NCBI RefSeq assembly: GCF_001949145.1
Contig: NW_019091454.1
Location: 117,665-159,829 of the forward strand
DNA: 42,165 nt
Origin: Acanthaster planci
Lineage: Eukaryota > Echinodermata > Asteroidea > Valvatida > Acanthasteridae
Direction of reading: 5' to 3'
Part shown: one piece after another, positions 36,321 through 42,165 of the stretch
How positions within the stretch are numbered: position 1 is the stretch's first letter
How the letters are laid out: every line of letters begins with the position of its first letter
The notes under the pieces: model-generated
What the model was told of the DNA's origin: nothing
The model's input: only the letters and a program-made list of their open reading frames with translations
The model's database searches: none
Position numbers and translations under genes: made by a program

Positions 36321-36471
36321 TTGGCTCTGGTCAACCTGACTTTCGGTGTCCAAATTCGTCTAAATTTCGCTTCGGTTGAAAAGTTATGCAGGCTTGTCCA
36401 ATCATTATAGGTGTTGCAGTGGCTGCCGCAATAAATCTGGTTGGCATGATTTCTAAATTCTAAACACCAAG

Positions 36472-36510
36472 ATTGGACGATTGGACTGGATTGGATTGGA
36501 TTGGAAGTTT
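36472..36510. repeat. short (ATTGG)n-type repeat
   Basis: GGATTGGATTGGATTGGA and neighbouring imperfect units. Small and unlikely to be functional. Confidence 0.7.
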
Positions 36511-36963
36511 CCGAACTCGACCCAAGACGGTTCGACGCTGCGACGATGTCTTCTCAAATGTAGGTCACAGATATGCAAATTTTTATGTTAATTAATACCT
36601 CTTGGGGGCGGGGCCGTTTCGCCGAAATTTACTTTAATTTTTTCTCTTATTTATTAATCAAACAACAACTTTTACACTCTGGATATGATTTAAAAACATA
36701 GAATTTTCAATAACAACTGAAAAAACTTTCATAGGCCCTTTAAAATTCCCAGATTACAGCCACCACAAGCACAAACTTTGCGTTCAGACTGAATGTGCGA
36801 TATAGTATTTTTGAAAATGCATCCCATCCTTTAAATTAATCAATTAAACTATATAAAATCAATTAAACTATATTTGTGACTTCAGTCTATTTCGAAAATG
36901 TAGATTATTTTTTACGAATCTACACTTAACTGTAGATTATTTAGTTTTACAATAACTACAAGG

Positions 36964-37192
36964 TAAAAACTCTGGAGTTAAAATCAACACTTTTGGGTGT
37001 TATTAGATGACCACACCATAGTGTGTTACTTTAACACCGCTGGTTTTACTTTGCACACCTGTAAGTGTTACAATGTACTGGAGGGTGTTAAAAATAACAC
37101 CAGGTAACATCCAAATTTTTAACAAAAGTGAAAAGTGTTGGTGTAGTCCTTTGATGACACTGGGGGTGTTAAATTTAATACCTTAATTTTTG
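36964..37192. mobile_element. MITE-like element with GTGTTA/TAACAC repeats
   Basis: The left end TAAAAACTCTGGAGTTAAAA and the reverse complement of the right end, CAAAAATTAAGGTATTAAAT, are imperfect inverted repeats of about 27 bp leading into AACAC. GGTGTTAAAAATAACACC and related GTGTTA/TAACAC words recur inside. No ORF; the target duplication is not clear. Confidence 0.45.
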
Positions 37193-37535
37193 CACTGTAC
37201 ATGTATACAAAATACAAAACTACACCTGACGATCCAGGAAGCGTTTCACAAGAATTTTCAACTTTATAAACGTCACTTTGACAACAAAATTCAGAAAATG
37301 TTCTTTAAACTAATTTTAAGAAATCATTGCAATTATAAACTTCATCGACATTATCCAAAAAAGTGCCTGCAAGGTAATATTTCCATTTAAGATTGCTCAA
37401 TATCTTTAAAACCTTGAAAGAAACTGTGCAAATGGACAATGACCTTCACATGTATTTCACTGCTGTCTGCGTGATTGGTCACAGGTCTCCCAAAGCTAGC
37501 TAATGCTACCTGATGCAAGAACGCCGATGTCTTTA

Positions 37536-38815
37536 CTATATTTTTCTGTGGGACGCTTCTTGGAGACCAGATCGAGCATTACTGATGGCTTCACGTTGCT
37601 CATCCGTGGTTCGTTTGCAACACCAGACGGCAGAGGAGCGGTGACCAGTAGCCTCACATGTCAGCTGCTCGTCGAAGTTCTGAAAGTACAAACGCGCAGC
37701 GGCCGCAGCACGGAGAGAGAGTGGTTAGAAAAATAACCAACCAATTCAGTTCGCTCACATAGGCGTCGCACAGTGAATTCGTTGTAGCTGACAACTTCAA
37801 TTACACCATATATCACGGTTTGGCTTTGCAAGAGGACAAAGATAGAAAGCCGGACTACACTTCCCTGATGTTGGTCTGTGGTTAATGTACTTCTAGTAGA
37901 CGTACTATAGGCCTACTGTCCGAATTTAAGGGGTTTTCGTTCGCGTCCACTGTCTTGGGAGAAACAGCTTCCCACTGGAAGTTGTCTGAAGGCTAATCTG
38001 TGAGTTTAGTGCAGCTTTTTATGTTCTTCACCAGCCGTCAAAGCAAGGTGGATTCTGAATAGGTTCAACACGTATCCACTAGTATCACTCCGCAGAATCA
38101 TTTTCTTCTTCTCCCACATGACCGTGTTCGCATCTTCCGTGCTGATTATTTCTGCCTTCCGGCATTTCACTCTGTGTCCAGCAGCAGAAGGTTCCTTCAT
38201 CTTGTTGTCAAGCGTATTTCTCAAAGAAGAAAATTTCTCATCTTGAATAAACTGATATTCCTTGCCGTGCATTGCCATATAAAGCTGGATACATATCAGC
38301 ATCTCGTAGAGGGTTTCATCCTCGCCGTTGACCTTGAGCACTTCCAGGATGAAACGGGTGAGAGAATAACAGTTCATCTAAAACCCTTTTTGTTTTAAAT
38401 ATCTTTCAAGACCTGTAAAGGAATACGAGAATACGAGAAAAGAATCACATTACATCCGGCAACGGGAGGTTTGAATCTACTGCATTCATCATTCAGTTGT
38501 TTGTTTTGTTTTGGGGTTTGGGTTGGCTGGAACATATTCGTCCGATACGTCAGAAAAATAAATCGATTTATCATAGGCGCACTCTTTTTGGTAAACCACT
38601 TGGACGTCATTTTCTAGCATCAACAGGAAGTTAGCTACAGCAGCAGCCCTGTCAGAATCAATGGATGAGGTTTGAAACTCTTCTGAGTAAGAGGTATAGA
38701 GGGATCCCAATACGACGCTTTCAGCGTCGATCTGCGCATTTCCGCGTTTGAAAACGAGGCTGTATGTGTTGGCTTTAATTCTTTTACGATCAAACGATGA
38801 AAAGTAAGGAGTCAA
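37536..38815 (-). pseudogene. Crypton-derived DUF3504 (QRICH1/ZMYM-like) gene, broken
   Basis: DUF3504 is the recombinase-like domain that Crypton tyrosine-recombinase transposons gave to KCTD1, QRICH1, ZMYM2-4 and KIAA1958. Three blocks are visible on the minus strand. First, 38489-38815 is unassigned but ends in EYVPANPNPKTKQTTE, like the linker before the domain; its first in-frame codon is TTG. Second, 38006-38377 has FILEVLKVNGEDE, TLYEMLICIQLYM, LRNTLDNKMKE and LTAGEEHKKLH, all family hallmarks, then a TAA stop. Third, downstream to 37536, decayed pieces FYLCPLAKP, GYFSNHSL, EATGHRSSAV and TTDEQREAISNA represent the catalytic C-terminal part, with the HxxR-type GHRS retained. A frameshift follows NHSL, and stops separate the blocks. 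It is a relic of a transposon or of a domesticated multicopy gene; splicing could bridge some gaps but not the frameshift. Confidence 0.8.
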
Positions 38816-40266
38816 GACACAAAAAACATAAAGGAATGTAAAATTAAGACTTTCCAGGCTTCAACTTTTTGTGGAAGAGTCTTTCAGGATGACTCAACAC
38901 TCTTTTTAAGGCGATTATATAATCCTTGTACCCGTAGCTTAAACAATACCAATCTACACTTGTTTCAAAACCTCTCGATAAAGGCAACGCCAGAGCTTCA
39001 TTTGAATTATCCTTTAAATTTGTTATTTAAAAAATAGTTTTAAGTCAGAAAACAGAACTTGGAACTGTAGATTCGTGCAAGAATGGTTTCGGCTTCGTCC
39101 TGCCCATTCTTTGCACGAATCTGCCGTCTTTGTCCATTCTCTATGACGCAATGAAACTACGTGAAGCTATCATGAAATAGAAAAGGAATGTGTAGAACAA
39201 TAAACTCATTTTCTCGTTGTTGCTTCTGTCATACAAGGAATCGGTAGTATTACAAAATAAGACAGCCCGCAATAAATTCTGATGTACCCGTTGGACGGAA
39301 ACACACCACACGACTACGGATCCCCCACGGAAGAGCAGCATGTTAGAGCTGTAAACGTCTTTGTTTTTCAGATGCAGTTAAAAGTGCATAGGAGGAATTA
39401 AAATCTGGAAAGAAGCAGAAAATGAGACTTAAATTTGTGGCCAAGAGCTTGTTTGAATAAAAATCCTGTGTGTTTTAAGATTTCGCCAGTACTTTATATC
39501 GATTCAACATTTCGCTCACAATCATTTTTAAAAGCTCCAATTTAACAAAAAATGTAAGCGGTGGAATTCCACGAGAGTGTGGACCATAATTGCCACAATC
39601 AAGTTGATCGATTATGAGGTGAGCTACCAATGAAGCTCTTGGCCTCCTTTGGGTTTCGAGGAAAAAAGGCTAGTACCAGTGGATTCAATGTGAGATAATA
39701 TGAGATTACACGGTTTCAAGGTAATGAACTTAAAGCAATATTAGCGCTCAGCCTACGTAAGCATTACCTTGGACTGTCTCCTTTCACCATCCTAAATGAA
39801 AGGAGTAAATGGCAGGGTTTTCAATTTTTGGCGGCAGGAATTCTACTGTGCACTTTTATTACCACCTTATAGAACAATGAATTATGCATAAAATTCAGAC
39901 TATCTGGTTCCCCAAGTGGAAACTGAGGCCAGAAGTCTTATACATTTGGCCTCAGCTGATTAATTAGTTACATCGGTGTTTACATTTGGGCTGAAAGTCC
40001 ATAAGCAGTATTAGCTGAGTAAACGTGGACATACATGTAGCTTGTGCAGTCACACACATCCATCCAATTTGTGCTGCAAGTGGACCACAGCAGGTCAGTC
40101 CAAAGTGCATTGCGCTTATTCCCACCCTTTTTGTCTTATTGGAGGAGACACCGAATAAAGTACATTTGTAAAAAATTGCCTTCCACGCAAATATCGAGTC
40201 ATGGTGTGCTGTGTAAAAAGATGAACAGAGTTTATCTGATAACAGTCGACCAACCCCGTCAGAAGT
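38816..40266. other. intergenic, no gene seen; perfect-loop hairpin at 39069-39122
   Basis: AT-rich sequence between the DUF3504 relic and TMEM45. AGATTCGTGCAAGAATGG (39069-39086) and CCATTCTTTGCACGAATCT (39104-39122) are reverse complements apart from one extra base, with a 17-base spacer. The 40.0-40.26 kb part is presumably the TMEM45 leader and promoter; CCCGTCAG|AAGTATGG just before the ATG could be a 3' splice site in the leader. Confidence 0.5.
39069..39122. repeat. hairpin-forming inverted repeat
   Basis: An 18-bp stem with one bulged base and a 17-base loop (TTCGGCTTCGTCCTGC-type). It may be a foldback remnant, or a terminator-like or processing structure; nothing adjacent indicates its role. 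Confidence 0.75.
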
Positions 40267-41052
40267 ATGGGTACCTTTACTGGTCATGTCGTCCCAGGTG
40301 CTTTCTTCATACTCTTTGCTATGTGGAACTTGATACACCCATGTATGCAGCCAAGGTCATCTGAACACATAAGATATATCAGTCACTGCCATCAACTGAA
40401 GAGTCTACTTCGCAATCCCCTCTTTATCGAAGGACTTGTGAAATTTGTTGTTACATTTGCAGCTGCCGTTGGAGAGTTGTGGTGGGGAGGCTGGAAAATA
40501 ATCAACCATGGTAGATTTGTGAGTCTCAACAATTACCAACATGCCACAATGTACAGCTTCTTTGGATTGGCAGGTCTGGCAGAGATGCTAAGTGTAACAT
40601 GCATCAAACTCAGATCCAGACAAGACAAATTATTTCAAGCAACTGCATTCTTTGCTGAAGGCTTCCTGTTTTACTTTCATCTGCATGAGCGATCAGCTGT
40701 TGATGTGAGACTTCATATTCTCTTAGTGTTGGCCACCATTGGATGCTGTGTTGGTTCAGCTTTAGAAGGTCTTACCAGTTCTGAGAGGGGCCAGTCCTTC
40801 TTTAGATACGTGTGGATTGTTTGTACTTTTTTGCAAGGGACGTGGTTCATACAGACAGGGTTCATACTGTACAACCCATGGCTCTCCGGATCAAGCCCCT
40901 GGGCAGGTGATGAATTGTCAGCACTCAGCATAGTGACCACAGTTTATGCCTGGCATGTATTGCTGGCCATCCTCATCACTGCATTTATCAACACAGTAGT
41001 TACGCGGTGTGTTCAGAGGAAAGGATTTAGGCCAAAACAGTTCTCGCCATGA
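40267..41052 (+). CDS. TMEM45-family multi-pass membrane protein
   Basis: A complete 261-residue protein in one uninterrupted frame. It belongs to the TMEM45/DUF716 family (human TMEM45A/B about 275 residues), multi-pass proteins of internal membranes with poorly known function. Family signatures: GHVVPGAFFILFAMWN (6-21), NNYQHATMYSFFGLAG (88-103; human TMEM45B has NWQHSTMYLFFAVSG), FFAEGFLFYFHLHER (127-141), LQGTWFIQTGFILYNP (188-203) and YAWHVLLA (228-235). About seven hydrophobic segments lie near 8-24, 52-70, 92-113, 122-138, 147-166, 177-200 and 221-247. The ATG has A at -3 and G at +4. The tail stops at PKQFSP, shorter than the acidic cytosolic tail of the human proteins. With no intron it could be a retrocopy or a lineage intron loss; the frame is intact, so it is probably functional. 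Confidence 0.92.
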   Translation: MGTFTGHVVPGAFFILFAMWNLIHPCMQPRSSEHIRYISHCHQLKSLLRNPLFIEGLVKFVVTFAAAVGELWWGGWKIINHGRFVSLNNYQHATMYSFFGLAGLAEMLSVTCIKLRSRQDKLFQATAFFAEGFLFYFHLHERSAVDVRLHILLVLATIGCCVGSALEGLTSSERGQSFFRYVWIVCTFLQGTWFIQTGFILYNPWLSGSSPWAGDELSALSIVTTVYAWHVLLAILITAFINTVVTRCVQRKGFRPKQFSP

Positions 41053-42165
41053 ATAGCAGCTGTGTCACAAAGCAAGCCTTGAAGGAAATTAGGCATTGGA
41101 GAGTAAAGGTGGAACCTTGGAGCTACCATCTCCATGGTTACAGCAAAGACCATACACGGAAACTGCCTTTTTCTTTATTGTCATTTCAGTGTACTTGTAC
41201 TCTGCAGTTTTGCAGATTAGGTGTAGATGATTAGGCTAAAAAACCTGAAAGTAAGCAGACATATAGCCATGAATGTGTATCAGGAAACTTATGCGAAATT
41301 CACTTTTAATAAGGGAATACATAATGTGCTTGACAAGTCTTCAACATTTATGGAAGACCATCTGTGCAGAACAGACTAAAGCCCAAGTTGTAGGCGAGGG
41401 CATATACAGACATGCAGCTTGGACTTTGAAAAAAACCAAGGAAATTCCAGTCTTTACAAGACTTTGTACAGTATTTTTTCAATTTTCTATGACATGAGTG
41501 TGAAGTGAAAAATGAGGAAATCAGCTGATCCAAGGAAAAGTTGCATGCCTGCATATACGTGTATTGTAGAATGGATACTGAGACTGCAAACCAAATACAT
41601 GTACTCATTCCCATTCATAAATACCTCTTGATTCTGAAAGTCAAAACTTTTAAAATTGCGAAGTTCTAAATACCCTTCTAGCCATGTTATTATGGTGTGT
41701 CCCTTTTGTGAGCAGTCATGAACAATGACCTTATATGGAGATTGGTGTGTTTGCGGTGTGTACTGTGTGAGATGGCACGCAACCAACCCAGTGCTTCATT
41801 AACTTTTATAGACGTTATAAGCTGTCAACCAATAGGATCTAGGAATGGCAAAACTGCCCTAAGAATTTATAAATGCACAATTATGCATCGTAGTTCCCAT
41901 GCAGTATTACGTCATGCTCAGAGTTAAGCTTTTCCAAAAGACTGGTTTCACCAACCAATAATTCAGGCATTTAATCATTTATGGGATGATCTTCAATCTA
42001 GAAACATTCTTTTTATCAAGTTTAAATAAGTTTTCGTTTCATTTTGTTTTGCTTCTTTATTTACTTCTATCTGTGGATGGCATCTTTATAGGTGTGGTAG
42101 AGAATATAGGCACAACATTTGTTCAGCAGGATTGAGGATATATGCTCCTCTGCAATGTGGGTGGG
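41053..42165 (+). other. TMEM45 3' flank; no further gene seen
   Basis: I found no AATAAA within this stretch, so the 3' end of the TMEM45 mRNA is undefined. The small open frames here have no recognisable domains. Confidence 0.4.

Noticed and set aside
37503-37736. Plus-strand 77-codon ORF
   Set aside because: It is the antisense of the DUF3504 C-terminal relic, which explains its composition.

Overview
The window is animal nuclear DNA. Coding sequence is split by GT/AG introns, the background is AT-rich, and transposon remains fill most of the non-coding space. The two confidently recognised genes are a Hippo-pathway co-activator (YAP/Yorkie) and a TMEM45-family membrane protein, so the source is a metazoan. 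The repeats (tRNA-type SINE, LINE relic, TTAA and TA-target MITEs, and a very high density of the palindromes TACATGTA and TACCGGTA) suggest a marine invertebrate such as an echinoderm, hemichordate or amphioxus. I cannot decide which from sequence alone. There is no prokaryotic operon, phage, CRISPR array or rRNA, and no convincing tRNA gene.

Layout. From about 1 to 33.8 kb lies a YAP gene on the minus strand, read right to left. Exon 1 (32853-33328) carries the TEAD-binding region, four LATS-type phospho-sites and half of WW1. A 26.6-kb intron follows. Exon 2 (5980-6260) carries the rest of WW1 and all of WW2. After a 370-bp intron, exon 3 (5374-5609) carries a Q-rich stretch leading into a coiled coil. 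The transactivation tail is not visible in the remaining 5.4 kb and probably lies beyond the left edge. The three exons join in phase without a stop and give about 331 residues. The first and third introns hold the mobile DNA: two copies of a 1.5-kb TIR element (one interrupted by a pogo-like MITE whose empty site survives in the other copy), a SINE, a LINE fossil, a TTAA MITE, a foldback element and several satellites.

From 33.8 to 40.2 kb is intergenic sequence. It holds a possible signal-peptide first exon (minus), a 118-bp tandem duplication, a MITE-like element, and a broken Crypton-derived DUF3504 (QRICH1/ZMYM-like) gene on the minus strand. From 40.27 to 41.05 kb is an uninterrupted TMEM45-like gene on the plus strand.

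The two intact genes have no evident functional link. The points most worth follow-up are the YAP exon architecture, which puts WW1's second half and WW2 in one exon, the over-represented CpG-containing palindrome TACCGGTA, and the nested transposon pair with its paralogous empty site. I saw no clear new multi-gene biological system.
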